From positions 124,001-188,000 of the forward strand of contig NZ_AGAV01000019.1 in assembly GCF_000224785.1 (NCBI RefSeq): DNA of 64,000 nt, in the 5' to 3' direction. The DNA comes from Lentibacillus jeotgali (lineage in GTDB: Bacteria > Bacillota > Bacilli > Bacillales > Amphibacillaceae). A program made the translations under genes and the position numbers. Below, one piece after another: positions 33,640-42,877 of this stretch. Every line of letters starts with the position of its first letter. Position 1 is the first letter of the stretch. The notes beneath the pieces were generated by a model. That model was not told the DNA's origin, searched no databases, and saw nothing but the letters and a program-made list of their open reading frames with translations.

Positions 33640-34473
33640 TTACCTCCCCTTATAGCCTTTCCGGAAAATTTCCTGGACGGGATGAACGGTGACATATGCA
33701 TCTGGGTCAATGTCGGTGATGATTTTTCGAAACGGTACTATTTCATACCGGCTGATGACCAGGTAGAGAACTTCCCTCTGTGCTCTGGTATAACCGCCTT
33801 GTCCTTCCAATACCGTTATACCGCGGGCCATTTTATTCGTAACAGCGTCAAGAACCTCGTCAGGGGAGCTGGAAATAATCATGACTGCTGTTCGTTCATT
33901 GGCACCTTCGACCACAACATCAATAATTTTTGCCCCGACATAAACGGAAACAAGTGTGTACATAGCGCGTTCCTGACCGATAATAAACGCTGAACCGGCA
34001 ATGACAGCAATATCGATGATCAGCATGCCCTTGCCGATGGTCCATCCAAATGCCTGGCTGGCGAGCCGGGCAAGGATGGCTGATCCACCTGATGTCCCTC
34101 CTGACCGGAAAATCAGACCAAGGCCGAGACCCACCCCAAGGCCTGCGAACAAGGCTGCCAACAGCATGTCATCATTGATCTCAGATCCCCAATCGACGGT
34201 GATATGCAAGAACAGGGATGTGAAAATAATGCCGAGAATCGTATAGATAGTGACACGTTTTTCAAAAAACTTATAGCCGAATGCGACCAGTGAGGAGTTC
34301 AGCACAAAGTTAACAATGCCGGGGGACCAATCGAACAGATAATAGGTGACAATGGTTATCCCGATGACACCGCCTTCCGATAATCGGTTCGGGATGGCGA
34401 AATAATTAACTCCGATTGCAAATATAAACGATCCAATGATAATCATACATACATCGCGAATTGTTTGATTCAT
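33640..34473 (-). CDS. YitT-family membrane protein
   Basis: 277 aa. Five or six membrane helices (DUF161) with GGVIGITIV and FRSGGTSGGSAIL, followed by the cytoplasmic DUF2179 domain (about 200-277, GITVLEGQGGYT). The function of this family is not established. GGAGGG lies before the ATG. On the minus strand it follows the chimeric MmgE/PrpD frame, whose end overlaps its start by 4 bp, but a strong terminator at 34631 should separate their transcripts. Confidence 0.87.
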   Translation of the reverse strand: MNQTIRDVCMIIIGSFIFAIGVNYFAIPNRLSEGGVIGITIVTYYLFDWSPGIVNFVLNSSLVAFGYKFFEKRVTIYTILGIIFTSLFLHITVDWGSEINDDMLLAALFAGLGVGLGLGLIFRSGGTSGGSAILARLASQAFGWTIGKGMLIIDIAVIAGSAFIIGQERAMYTLVSVYVGAKIIDVVVEGANERTAVMIISSSPDEVLDAVTNKMARGITVLEGQGGYTRAQREVLYLVISRYEIVPFRKIITDIDPDAYVTVHPVQEIFRKGYKGR

Positions 34474-36161
34474 GTACAGCCCTCCTTCGCGGACAATGAC
34501 GTATTCAAAATAATCTGCTGTCTATTATAACGAAACCTTAACCGTTTGAGAAATGGAGAGGGTTGAATGAGGGGCTTATTCACATTAATTCGCGCGATAG
34601 CTTTATATATTGCAAGCGGCTTCCGTAAACCAAAAAACAACCGGGCACTAAATTGTGCCCGGTTGTCAACAGCTCCAGTATACTTATTCATCTTCATTAA
34701 ACGTAATGACACGTCCCCACAAGTCCTTGGTGCCCCAGATGCCGCGGCGGAGCACCTCCAGCTGGACGATCTGGCTGTGATCAACAAACACGTTGACTTC
34801 AGGTCCATAGTTTCCGTTAATTCGCTGATGTGCACATTTTCCAGATTCTTAATAGTATCCGCAATTTTTGCAGCGAGTGTACTGTCGATGTCCCGTGTCA
34901 GTTTATTATATTTTTCCATCAGGACATCCCAGCTGGCAGGCTGTGTTTTGAAGCCCTGGTAATCGCGTTTTTCAACATTAAAAATCCGTCCGTCTTGTGT
35001 TTCAAGTTCGATCCGGCATGCCATTTCATCCGGGAAGCGGCTGCTGTATTCATCATTCGGTTGAACGTCAACTTTTTGCAGCAGATCCTGGATGTCATCA
35101 CGCATGATGCGTTCCGGTTCATATTGTTCGGGCATAACCTGACCATCAAGATAGGCTGCTGCCAGCATATACGGGAGTGAATGATCGGCCTCTTCTTTGT
35201 ATCGGATCAATTTCTTGCTGCCTTCTTCGCCACCACCAATAATGTTATAGGCAACATCAAAAGTTGTGAGCCGTATTTCTTTAATGTTTTCCGGTTTTAT
35301 ATTTTCGAGGCTCCGAATCTCAAGCAGACCTTCAATGGAAGATTGTGAGTGAATTTCGGCATTGAAGCGTTTGATGATTGTATCGGTAACACGTTCAAGA
35401 TCTTCTTTTTCCCAGTTGATTGTAAAATCGTCTGCAATCGAATCCATAAGGCCTTTATTACCTTCAAAAACTTCCCTCGGACCAGTAATGCCGTACTTGG
35501 CAAGCATGCTTGCATGAACTGCTCCCATTGCCGTATTCGGATATGCGAGACCTTTCCAATTTGACAATTCACCGGTTCGCGTTACTCTGAGTGAATTGTA
35601 GCCTGTGCCAGCGATTGAAATCGCATTGGCAATTTGGCTGCTATGAAGCTTCATTGCTCGTGCCGCTCCGGCTGCAGCACCGTATGCCCCCTGCACGGTA
35701 TGATCAAAACCGTGCTTCCGGGCAGGTGCCACATCTGACAAACGGCATTGCACTTGATAAGCAACGGCCAGTGCCAGCAGGAAGTCCTTTCCGCTCGTAC
35801 CGGCATACTCAGCAGCAGCTAACACAGGTGCAATGTTATTGGATGGGTGTCCGGTTTCTTCTTTTGCTAGATATGAATCATTGAAGTCAGGGTAGCGGAC
35901 AGCCGCTCCGTTGTAAAATGTAGCATAATCAGGTGTCGTTTTGCCACCGCCGATTAGCGTGACATGTGATTCATCGCCGAGATGCTCTGTCATCCGGCGA
36001 ATATTTCTGACCGGTTCACCATTAAGTGCACCGATTGCTGTACCGACTGAATCCAGTACACGCCCCTTCAATCCTTCCTTTGCCTCATCGGAGAGGCTAT
36101 TCCAATCGACACTGTGCGCCCATTCGGCTAGCTGTTCGACCATCGTTTTTTCGCTTGACAC
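34470..36161 (-). CDS. MmgE/PrpD family protein with a chimeric tail (3' deletion fusion)
   Basis: Residues 1 to about 449 are a nearly full-length MmgE/PrpD protein (2-methylcitrate dehydratase/cis-aconitate decarboxylase superfamily), with YPDFNDSYLAKEETGHPSNN, HGFDHTVQGAYGAAAGA and SQSSIEGLLEI. From about LTETM the frame enters the 3' end of a different gene in the wrong register and runs about 115 codons more, through a terminator and into the yitT start. The start is GTG 36161, 5 nt after GGAGGTGA. The dehydratase core may still fold. The last codons lie beyond the terminator at 34631-34666, so the normal message would have no stop codon. Confidence 0.8.
   Translation of the reverse strand: MSSEKTMVEQLAEWAHSVDWNSLSDEAKEGLKGRVLDSVGTAIGALNGEPVRNIRRMTEHLGDESHVTLIGGGKTTPDYATFYNGAAVRYPDFNDSYLAKEETGHPSNNIAPVLAAAEYAGTSGKDFLLALAVAYQVQCRLSDVAPARKHGFDHTVQGAYGAAAGAARAMKLHSSQIANAISIAGTGYNSLRVTRTGELSNWKGLAYPNTAMGAVHASMLAKYGITGPREVFEGNKGLMDSIADDFTINWEKEDLERVTDTIIKRFNAEIHSQSSIEGLLEIRSLENIKPENIKEIRLTTFDVAYNIIGGGEEGSKKLIRYKEEADHSLPYMLAAAYLDGQVMPEQYEPERIMRDDIQDLLQKVDVQPNDEYSSRFPDEMACRIELETQDGRIFNVEKRDYQGFKTQPASWDVLMEKYNKLTRDIDSTLAAKIADTIKNLENVHISELTETMDLKSTCLLITARSSSWRCSAAASGAPRTCGDVSLRLMKMNKYTGAVDNRAQFSARLFFGLRKPLAIYKAIARINVNKPLIQPSPFLKRLRFRYNRQQIILNTSLSAKEGCT
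34631..34666 (-). terminator. Strong terminator inside the chimeric PrpD reading frame
   Basis: Perfect 12-bp stem ACAACCGGGCAC with GTGCCCGGTTGT, 6-nt loop, followed on the minus strand by TTTTTTGG. It lies 17 bp after the stop of the phosphosulfolactate-synthase remnant and was probably that gene's terminator. Confidence 0.88.
34684..34815 (-). pseudogene. 3' remnant of a phosphosulfolactate synthase-like (ComA/HSA32 family) gene
   Basis: In the frame one register from PrpD, the minus strand reads GNYGPEVNVFVDHSQIVQLE, then VLRRGIWGTKDLWGRVITF, and stops at 34684. The VNxFVDHSQxxxLExLR block is the C-terminal signature I know from the ComA family and plant HSA32 proteins. Only about 43 codons remain; the rest was lost in the deletion that joined it to the prpD gene near 34813. 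Family assignment is from memory of motif, not a search. Confidence 0.6.
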
Positions 36162-36397
36162 GTGAATCACCTCCAAAATGTGTTCGAAATCCCGTCTTAA
36201 CGGCTAGTGCAAATCTCCGTTTTTTGAATACTAATTAAATCATACTAAATACTTATATAAAGTGATAAGTTTAGGTTTGCAATTGTGGCATAAGCGCAAA
36301 TAAGCTTTTGTAATGACATAAAGTTCCCCGGTGAAGCCAGTACTGATTTTTCTGTCTGCGTAATAAAATGGTATTAGAGATCTGCGGGAGGGCTTCG

Positions 36398-36838
36398 ATG
36401 CGGAAAATAGCTGTTATCCTTGTCGTGTTAATCGGTGGTGCTGCAGTGTTTTTGTTTTTACATCAATCAAATGAACAACAAGCAGCTGAAGCGGCTTCAG
36501 CATTTTATGCGTATGAACAGGACGGGAATTTTTCAGATTCGTGGGAGATGTTTCATCCATTAATGAAAGAGAAGTTTGACAAAATCGATTACTTGCAGGA
36601 TCGTGCGCATGTGTTTATGGATCATTTTGGTGTGGATACTTTTAGTTTTTCGGTTGGGGAAACGACGGAAATCGAGGACTGGGCGTTTGAAAATGATGCG
36701 GACACGATAGATACCGTTTATCAGGTGCCCGTCATACAAGTGTTCAAAGGAAGGTACGGGAATTTCACTATAACGCAAAATGTATTCGTAACTGACGTTG
36801 AAGGTGAATGGAAAGTGCTCTGGAATTACAAAAAATGA
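36398..36838 (+). CDS. Membrane-anchored protein with NTF2-like region, function unknown
   Basis: 146 aa. An N-terminal hydrophobic segment (residues 5-23, IAVILVVLIGGAAVFLFL) acts as anchor or signal. The outside part has EQQAAEAASAFYAYEQDGNF, then DSWEMFHPLMKEKF and ends in EGEWKVLWNYKK. This pattern (helix, acidic sheet, WKVLW end) is common in secreted NTF2-like domains of Bacillus. ATG 36398 lies 6 nt after GGGAGG. No close family name was recognised. Confidence 0.7.
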   Translation: MRKIAVILVVLIGGAAVFLFLHQSNEQQAAEAASAFYAYEQDGNFSDSWEMFHPLMKEKFDKIDYLQDRAHVFMDHFGVDTFSFSVGETTEIEDWAFENDADTIDTVYQVPVIQVFKGRYGNFTITQNVFVTDVEGEWKVLWNYKK

Positions 36839-36894
36839 AGGGGCTGAGCCAAAGAGTTTTTATAATCTGATGTAAGCAGAAAATATGGTTAGTG

Positions 36895-37015
36895 ATACAA
36901 CACGCTCCGGAAATATACTTCGCGCACCTTAGGGGGCTGGTGAGCCTCCTCGTGCTTTATGCACGTCCCGTTGCAAGTCATTTCGATACAGCATACGTTC
37001 CTCGCAAGTGGCCAA
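36895..37015. repeat. Copy of the interspersed repeat module (plus orientation)
   Basis: CGGAAATATACTTCGCGCACC, then GGGGGCTGGTGAGCCTCCTC and GTTGCAAGTCATTT match the minus-strand copy at about 31440-31560 almost throughout. It is a solo module without the CATAAACTGCGAC end. Confidence 0.6.
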
Positions 37016-37109
37016 GCCCCAATTAAGATTGTTTAGTATATTTGCAAGTAGGAGGAAGCTCACAATTTCATTCATATCAGTGTATGCCGCCTTCAGACAA
37101 GATTCAGCA

Positions 37110-38804
37110 TCATCTTAAATACCACGGTTCACCCTCAACCCGGTACAAATAAATTTTATAAATCGACTCGTCATTTTCAAAGCTCCGCTCAAATGCTAGC
37201 TGGTTTTCCTCATGATTTTCAATCGGCAGCGCTGACAGCACATAATCGCCGCCCAACTCACGGAGGGCATCCGTATTGATATTCAGGTTATCGAGAACCT
37301 CATTACTGTTTTTCTTAAAGATATAATTCTTGCCAAGTTCAGCAACATACATATATAAACGGCCGCCCCACGTATCAACATAACTTTCCAGCGTTGGATT
37401 TTTGTCGAGTTCCGGGGCTATAATTTCTCTGAACCGCTGCTTGTATTCCAGCGGATAACTGTTATTATACGTATCCAGTGTGTAAAAACCGTTAAATTGT
37501 GCGATAGTTGGATGCATGGCAATGCTCACCACCCTGTATTCCGACTGATCCTTTCCAATGTACTCCTCGATCGATTCAAACAGTTCTTCGGAATAAAATT
37601 CTTCGTATGTCGGCATTCCGAGACGCTCGTATTTCAATTCTTCATTCAGCCAGAACACACTCACACATTGAGCGATGATCAGAAGGACGACAATGGTTTT
37701 CCCAAATCGCAGATGTTTCCATAAAAGCCATAGCGCTAAGGCAAAGCAGATATACCAGACCATCGGATCCAAAAAATGAATCCGGCTGAAGTTGAATGTA
37801 TTGGCGAGCATCACGTTATCTTTGACAATGCGCCAGCCTTCCCAGTACCAGAATGCATACCAGAGGGAAAGTGCCGCATTGAACAGAAGCAGACTAGCGA
37901 GCAGCGTCGGTCTCAAGCGATTGAAAATGGCTACAACAAATGCTATCCCGATAACAGGCAGGATGATATATGTATGAATCGCCATGTCATGTGTATGCCC
38001 AGTTAGAAAGTTTTCGAAAAACAGGCGGATGGTTCCCATCAGACTGTTGTGTCCCAAATCGAGAGCATCGCGATGGGACGTAAAGCCACTATTTATAAAC
38101 ATGGAATAAATAATCATGTAGTTTTTAATTAGATAAATAGTTGTCATTGCAGCAACAGCCGTGAATAACGCCCAGTTGCTGTGTTTGAAACGAATCCAAT
38201 CCACCAGCCAGATAACACCCATCAGCCCGAGGAAAAAGACAAATGTTAATATAAAGTTTGAGAAAAATGGAATTAGCATCAGCGTCAGCCAGTGATACCA
38301 TGGTGCCCGCCAGCTTCTATCCCGGATGGACAAGAATAGATAGAGTGCAAGTGGCAGCCCAGCAATCGATAAGAGCCCTGACGGCCAAAAGGGGAGCATA
38401 GCAAAAGCCACAGAGACCCCAGCAACAATCCATTTTGAGCTGATAAACCGCCGCAGCAGCAGATACATCCCGAAAAATCCGGCAAATCGCATAATCGTCT
38501 GACCGATTGTGTAGGCGGTCATCGGTTCAAACAGTGTATAGAACCACACCATTATGTCAAATGGTGTGGCAAGGGTACTGCGGGGCAGCCCATTGATGAC
38601 ATTTGGCAGCTCGGACATCGAAAAAAATTGTCCGCTTTCTGCCAGCAGTTTATACCAGACTATATTTGAATCCATATTGTCGTGGACACGAATATGGGTG
38701 TCCTCGCCCAAAATGTAATAGGGTGACAAATAAACAGCTATCACCAGACAGGCCATTAGGATATGTTTATAGTTTGAAAAAATGTTTGATATGGCTGATG
38801 ACAT
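37110..38804 (-). CDS. Polytopic membrane protein, GT-C-like glycosyltransferase (YkoS/DUF6044 type)
   Basis: About 564 aa. Some 11-12 membrane helices fill residues 15-390, then an extracellular domain of about 170 residues. An acidic loop DTHIRVHDNMDSN after the first helix resembles the catalytic first loop of GT-C enzymes that use polyprenyl-phosphate sugars. It resembles B. subtilis YkoS; the biochemical role is inferred. As last gene of the glycosylation operon it would move the sugar from the lipid carrier to a surface acceptor. ATG 38804 is behind AAAAGGAT. It overlaps the WecE-like gene by 38 bp. Confidence 0.75.
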   Translation of the reverse strand: MSSAISNIFSNYKHILMACLVIAVYLSPYYILGEDTHIRVHDNMDSNIVWYKLLAESGQFFSMSELPNVINGLPRSTLATPFDIMVWFYTLFEPMTAYTIGQTIMRFAGFFGMYLLLRRFISSKWIVAGVSVAFAMLPFWPSGLLSIAGLPLALYLFLSIRDRSWRAPWYHWLTLMLIPFFSNFILTFVFFLGLMGVIWLVDWIRFKHSNWALFTAVAAMTTIYLIKNYMIIYSMFINSGFTSHRDALDLGHNSLMGTIRLFFENFLTGHTHDMAIHTYIILPVIGIAFVVAIFNRLRPTLLASLLLFNAALSLWYAFWYWEGWRIVKDNVMLANTFNFSRIHFLDPMVWYICFALALWLLWKHLRFGKTIVVLLIIAQCVSVFWLNEELKYERLGMPTYEEFYSEELFESIEEYIGKDQSEYRVVSIAMHPTIAQFNGFYTLDTYNNSYPLEYKQRFREIIAPELDKNPTLESYVDTWGGRLYMYVAELGKNYIFKKNSNEVLDNLNINTDALRELGGDYVLSALPIENHEENQLAFERSFENDESIYKIYLYRVEGEPWYLR

Positions 38805-39879
38805 GATCCACATCCTTTTCTTTTATTCCATAATATAAAGGGAGACGGAGGAGTTTATTACTTTCAGCCGTCGTATAAACATCATTTCCGGCGAATTGGC
38901 CAAATAGTTGCCCAGCTTCGGATGAATGGAGCGGGACATAATGCGATACAGCCATGATCCCCTGTTCTCTCAGATAATCCATTAATTCGGAACGCCGGTC
39001 TGTTTTAATGTAAAATAAATGACCATTATGTGTGCAATTACCCGGGATAAAGGGGAGCGAAATCGTCTTAATGTCCCGGAGTCCATCATAATATTTCTGC
39101 CATGTCCGAAGTCTGTCGGCCATAATCTGATCAGCGTGCTCCAGCTGGACGGAAAGATACGCTGCGTTCAGTTCGCTTAACAGATAGGAAGAACCGATAT
39201 CACGCCATGTATATTTATCAACCATTCCTTTTACAAATTGCTGCCGGTTTGTCCCTTTCTCCTGCAGGATCTCAGCCCGTTCAACGGCGTCGGGGTGATT
39301 CACGATCAACGCGCCGCCTTCACCGCATATGACATTTTTTGTATCGTGAAAGCTGAACGTGCCGAAATGACCGATGGTGCCGAGCTTTCTGTCATGATAT
39401 GTACTGGTCAGGGCTTGTGCGGCATCTTCAATCACCCATAGACCATGACGGCTGGCGATATCCATAATCGTATTCATATCGCAGCTGACGCCAGCATAAT
39501 GGACAACGACAATCGCTTTCGTATGTTCAGTGATGGCCGCTTCAATGGCATCAGGCGATATGTTCATTGTTTCGTGTTTTACATCAACAAATCGGATAGC
39601 CGCCCCTCTCAATGCAAACGCATTTGCTGTTGAGACAAAGGTATAGGAGGGCATAATGATTTCATCACCCGGTCCTGTATCGGTCAGAAGTGCTGCCATC
39701 TCCAGCGCTGCCGTGCAAGAGGGGGTTAGGATTGCCCGCTCACAGCTAAGATAGTCCTCCAGCCAGGAGGTACATTTTTTATTGAATGGTCCATTGCCGG
39801 AAAGTTTTTGATTCGTAATGGCTTCATGCATTGCAGTTTCTTCTTTTCCAATATAACATGGCTTATTAAAGGGTATCAT
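38767..39879 (-). CDS. dTDP-4-keto-6-deoxyhexose aminotransferase (WecE/RffA-like)
   Basis: 370 aa, DegT/DnrJ/EryC1/StrS family. PFNKP at the N-terminus and the GNGPFNKKCTSWLE block are typical of WecE. EDAAQALTS carries the PLP-contacting residues, and the PLP lysine lies in FSFHDTKNVICGEGGA. It should turn dTDP-4-keto-6-deoxyglucose (made by RmlA and RmlB) into dTDP-4-amino-4,6-dideoxygalactose. ATG 39879 lies after GAGGTG; the frame is open five codons further. It is flanked by the flippase candidate and the GT-C-like gene. Confidence 0.85.
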   Translation of the reverse strand: MIPFNKPCYIGKEETAMHEAITNQKLSGNGPFNKKCTSWLEDYLSCERAILTPSCTAALEMAALLTDTGPGDEIIMPSYTFVSTANAFALRGAAIRFVDVKHETMNISPDAIEAAITEHTKAIVVVHYAGVSCDMNTIMDIASRHGLWVIEDAAQALTSTYHDRKLGTIGHFGTFSFHDTKNVICGEGGALIVNHPDAVERAEILQEKGTNRQQFVKGMVDKYTWRDIGSSYLLSELNAAYLSVQLEHADQIMADRLRTWQKYYDGLRDIKTISLPFIPGNCTHNGHLFYIKTDRRSELMDYLREQGIMAVSHYVPLHSSEAGQLFGQFAGNDVYTTAESNKLLRLPLYYGIKEKDVDHVISHIKHFFKL

Positions 39880-39890
39880 TTGAAAACACC

Positions 39891-40256
39891 TCACAGTGAT
39901 TGACTTGTTACGACGATACCGGCGACAATCAGGCCAAGTCCTACAACTTTTTGTACGGTTACCGGATCGCCAAACAGGAAAGCAGATAGGATGAATACGA
40001 GCACAAACGAAAGACTCATAAACGGATAAGCAAAACTGATATTAAATTTGGTCATCGCTGCCATCCAGAATAAAGCGGCCAAAAACGCAGAAGTGAACCC
40101 GGAAATAATCCACGGGTTCAGTAAAAGCTGAAGCAGGAAAAGAAATTTATCCAATAATGCCTGCGGTAGAGCACCTGCCTGATCAACCTGCCACTTTAAA
40201 ACGAGCTGTCCATAAACGGTGAAGATGACTGTTCCGAATATATATAGGTATCCCAT
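39891..40256 (-). CDS. Small DMT-type membrane protein, flippase candidate (ArnE/ArnF-like)
   Basis: 121 aa with four membrane helices, a half-size EamA/SMR-type protein. In lipid A modification, ArnE and ArnF of this size flip a polyprenyl-phosphate aminosugar. Between the acetyltransferase and aminotransferase genes this one is well placed to flip undecaprenyl-phosphate-Fuc4NAc-like sugar outward. It could act as a homodimer. Its start overlaps the end of the acetyltransferase gene by one base. Confidence 0.72.
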   Translation of the reverse strand: MGYLYIFGTVIFTVYGQLVLKWQVDQAGALPQALLDKFLFLLQLLLNPWIISGFTSAFLAALFWMAAMTKFNISFAYPFMSLSFVLVFILSAFLFGDPVTVQKVVGLGLIVAGIVVTSQSL

Positions 40257-40930
40257 TACAATACCTCGCCATTAAGTTTATGGTAGACGTCAATCGTATT
40301 CCGCAGACGGAAGCCAAGCGCGTAAAACAAATTCAAAGACGCGACATTGGCAGCTGATATGGACGTCTTCAGTTCGTCATATCCGGCTTGGAACTGATCC
40401 TGGCACGCCAGACTGGTATATGCCTTGGCAAGTCCTCTGCTGCGGTACTCCTCACGTATCCCGAGCAGCAGGACTTTATCATTGTCAAACCCGTAAAATC
40501 CGGCTGTATCATCGCCGTATTTCAATGCAATAATCTTCCCGGCATCCAGTAAATCGTTCACCCAGTTCATGTATCGTTTATCAGCCAGCGAATCCGGAAT
40601 GTTGAAGTCACGGTGGAAGCGTCCATGAACGAATGCTTCTTCAGCAATAGCCAGAATCGCATCACGGTCATAGGTTCGGGATAGACTGAGCTCTTCCTTC
40701 TCAAATAGCGTCAGATTCTCTTTTTTGCAAACCGGCTCAATTAATGTATCAACATAATAAAAACCATGCCGGAGAAATGGCTCAGGATTTTCAAGGGGTC
40801 CCACTTTCAATGTGTAATGACCTTTATTTTCATCCGTTTCCCGGAGTGCTTCCTCGTTTGTGCTCATCAGTTCATATGTATTGATATTAAAGTTCCGCTT
40901 ATCCCACGGTGTTTCGCGCAAATAGGTCAT
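40256..40930 (-). CDS. GNAT acetyltransferase, dTDP-fucosamine acetyltransferase-like (WecD/RffC)
   Basis: 224 aa, the same length as E. coli WecD as I recall it. The GNAT acetyl-CoA site is in LLLGIREEYRSRGLAKAYTS, and NVASLNLFYALGF is the typical last block. It should acetylate the 4-amino group of dTDP-4-amino-4,6-dideoxygalactose. ATG 40930 lies 5 nt after AGAGGTGA; the open frame starts 13 codons earlier inside the glycosyltransferase end. Confidence 0.8.
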   Translation of the reverse strand: MTYLRETPWDKRNFNINTYELMSTNEEALRETDENKGHYTLKVGPLENPEPFLRHGFYYVDTLIEPVCKKENLTLFEKEELSLSRTYDRDAILAIAEEAFVHGRFHRDFNIPDSLADKRYMNWVNDLLDAGKIIALKYGDDTAGFYGFDNDKVLLLGIREEYRSRGLAKAYTSLACQDQFQAGYDELKTSISAANVASLNLFYALGFRLRNTIDVYHKLNGEVL

Positions 40931-40934
40931 GTAA

Positions 40935-41885
40935 TCACCTCTGTTCATCATTATCTTCGGTCGTTTCACGGATTAGGTACAGGGGTCTGCCCTTTGCTTC
41001 ATTAAAGACTTTCCCTATATACATACCGAGAATACCGAAGTTGAAAAATATCAGGCCGCCGATAAAATAAAGCGAGACCATCACACTGGTCCATCCTTGG
41101 ACGGGTTGAGCCAGAAAGAAGTAACGCACAAACAAATAAAGACCATACAGTAATGATCCAAAGGCTAATAAGAAACCAAACTGTATAGACAGCCTCAGCG
41201 GTTTATTGGATTGGGATATGATGGCGTCTGTCGCCAGCGTGATCAGTTTTTTGGGATTGTAAGACGTTTTGCCTTCTTTCCTAGCATTATGCTCGACCGG
41301 AATGCCGGTTGTTTTGTAGCCCATCCACTGGATGAACATCGGAAAGAAACGGTTCTGTTCACGCATTTGCCTGAACGCAAGGACAACCTTTCTCTGGCTG
41401 ATGCTGAAATTGGCTATCGTGTGATCGGAGGTTTTCCCGGTAAAATAGTCGTAAACACGGTAAAACAATTGCGATGTCGTGCGTTTAAACCAACTATCCT
41501 GACGCTCAACCCGGTTTGCAAATACAACCTCATACCCAACTTGCGCCTTATCATATAAAGATGCGATTTCTTCAGGACGATCCTGCAGGTCACAATCCAT
41601 GACGACAATCCAGTCGCCGGAGGCATAATCGAGTCCGGCCGTAATAGCGTGGTGTTGTCCAAAGTTGCGGGCAAAATCAATCCCTTTGATCCGGCTGTCC
41701 TGCTTGTTGAGTTCTTGAATTGCTTCCCATGCATGATCAGGACTCGCGTCGTTGATAAGGATAATTTCCAAATCGGCTGGAATCGATTCGATAGTGGTTA
41801 TGATACGATTGCATAGGTCATGCAGACAAGCCCTGCAGCCATATACCGGAATAACAACAGAAATTAAAGGGTGACTTTTTCCCAT
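40935..41885 (-). CDS. Glycosyltransferase family 2, polyprenyl-phosphate glycosyltransferase type (CsbB/GtrB-like)
   Basis: 316 aa. GT-A domain (1-230) with SVVIPVYGC, the Asp in INDASPD, DCDLQDRPEE (metal-binding DxD) and QWMGYKT. Two C-terminal membrane helices (about 235-300) end in GMYIGKVFNEAKGRP. Such enzymes load a nucleotide sugar onto undecaprenyl phosphate on the inner face. The likely donor is the dTDP-sugar made by the neighbours. It overlaps the end of rmlB by 22 bp. Confidence 0.85.
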   Translation of the reverse strand: MGKSHPLISVVIPVYGCRACLHDLCNRIITTIESIPADLEIILINDASPDHAWEAIQELNKQDSRIKGIDFARNFGQHHAITAGLDYASGDWIVVMDCDLQDRPEEIASLYDKAQVGYEVVFANRVERQDSWFKRTTSQLFYRVYDYFTGKTSDHTIANFSISQRKVVLAFRQMREQNRFFPMFIQWMGYKTTGIPVEHNARKEGKTSYNPKKLITLATDAIISQSNKPLRLSIQFGFLLAFGSLLYGLYLFVRYFFLAQPVQGWTSVMVSLYFIGGLIFFNFGILGMYIGKVFNEAKGRPLYLIRETTEDNDEQR

Positions 41886-42877
41886 TGGTCAACATACCAT
41901 TCTACTGTTTTATTAAGTCCCTCATGAAATGTCATCAGAGGTTTCCAGCTTAACGATTCTCTGATTTTATTGTCATCAACTGCATATCGCCTATCATGAC
42001 CTTTGCGATCACCGATATATGTGATCAGTTCTTTGTAACTATGCCGCTTGGGTTTTAAATGATCGAGAATATCACAAATCATCATGGCAAGCTCAATGTT
42101 AGTCCGTTCATTACTGCCGCCGACATTGTATTTTTCTAAAGTTTTGCCTTCATGGAAAATGAGGTCGATTGCCCGGCAGTGATCCTCAACGTAGAGCCAG
42201 TCACGCACATTCTTTCCATCTCCATACAATGGTATCGGCTTGCCACTAAGTGCATTTGAAATGATGGTTGGAATCAGTTTCTCCGAATGTTGACGCGGTC
42301 CATAATTATTGGAACTGCTGGAAGTGACAACATTCATGCCGTACGTTCGAGCAAAGCTTTTTACGAGCATGTCAGCACCGGCTTTCGATGCACTGTATGG
42401 GTTACGCGGGTCATAGGGTGTTTGCTCATGAAATTTTTCGTCTGTTTCCAAATCAAGTGCCCCATACACTTCATCGGTGGAAATCTGGTGAAAACGCCTT
42501 GCTGCCAACTCGTCTTTCTTGTCCCAGTCGTCACGCGCAGCCTGCAGAAGGACATTGGTTCCAAGCACATTTGATTCAATAAAAGCTTTGGCATCATTGA
42601 TTGAGCGGTCAACATGTGATTCAGCGGCGAAATGAATGACACCGTCAACGTCATATTCGGTGAAAACGCTGTTTACCAGCTGTTCATCAGCGATGTCACC
42701 CTTGATAAACTGATAGTTATCAGAAACAGCAGCATCTTGTACATTGGTATCGGACCCGGCATACGTCAGTTTATCCATGTTGATTATCCGGTAGTCAGGG
42801 TACCGCTGCATGATATGATGAATGAAATTGGAGGCAATAAAGCCCGCTCCGCCCGTAACAAGAAGGGTCTTACTCAT
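41864..42877 (-). CDS. rmlB: dTDP-glucose 4,6-dehydratase
   Basis: 337 aa, extended SDR fold. NAD-binding [14 protein letters not shown] (residues 8-21), the catalytic STDEVYG block and [11 protein letters not shown] with the Tyr-Lys pair. It makes dTDP-4-keto-6-deoxy-D-glucose. ATG 42877 has GGAG upstream and homologs start [13 protein letters not shown]; the frame is open 24 codons further into rmlA. It overlaps rmlA by 8 bp. RmlC and RmlD genes are absent, so the product is not dTDP-rhamnose. Confidence 0.92.
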   Translation of the reverse strand: MSKTLLVTGGAGFIASNFIHHIMQRYPDYRIINMDKLTYAGSDTNVQDAAVSDNYQFIKGDIADEQLVNSVFTEYDVDGVIHFAAESHVDRSINDAKAFIESNVLGTNVLLQAARDDWDKKDELAARRFHQISTDEVYGALDLETDEKFHEQTPYDPRNPYSASKAGADMLVKSFARTYGMNVVTSSSSNNYGPRQHSEKLIPTIISNALSGKPIPLYGDGKNVRDWLYVEDHCRAIDLIFHEGKTLEKYNVGGSNERTNIELAMMICDILDHLKPKRHSYKELITYIGDRKGHDRRYAVDDNKIRESLSWKPLMTFHEGLNKTVEWYVDQWEKVTL

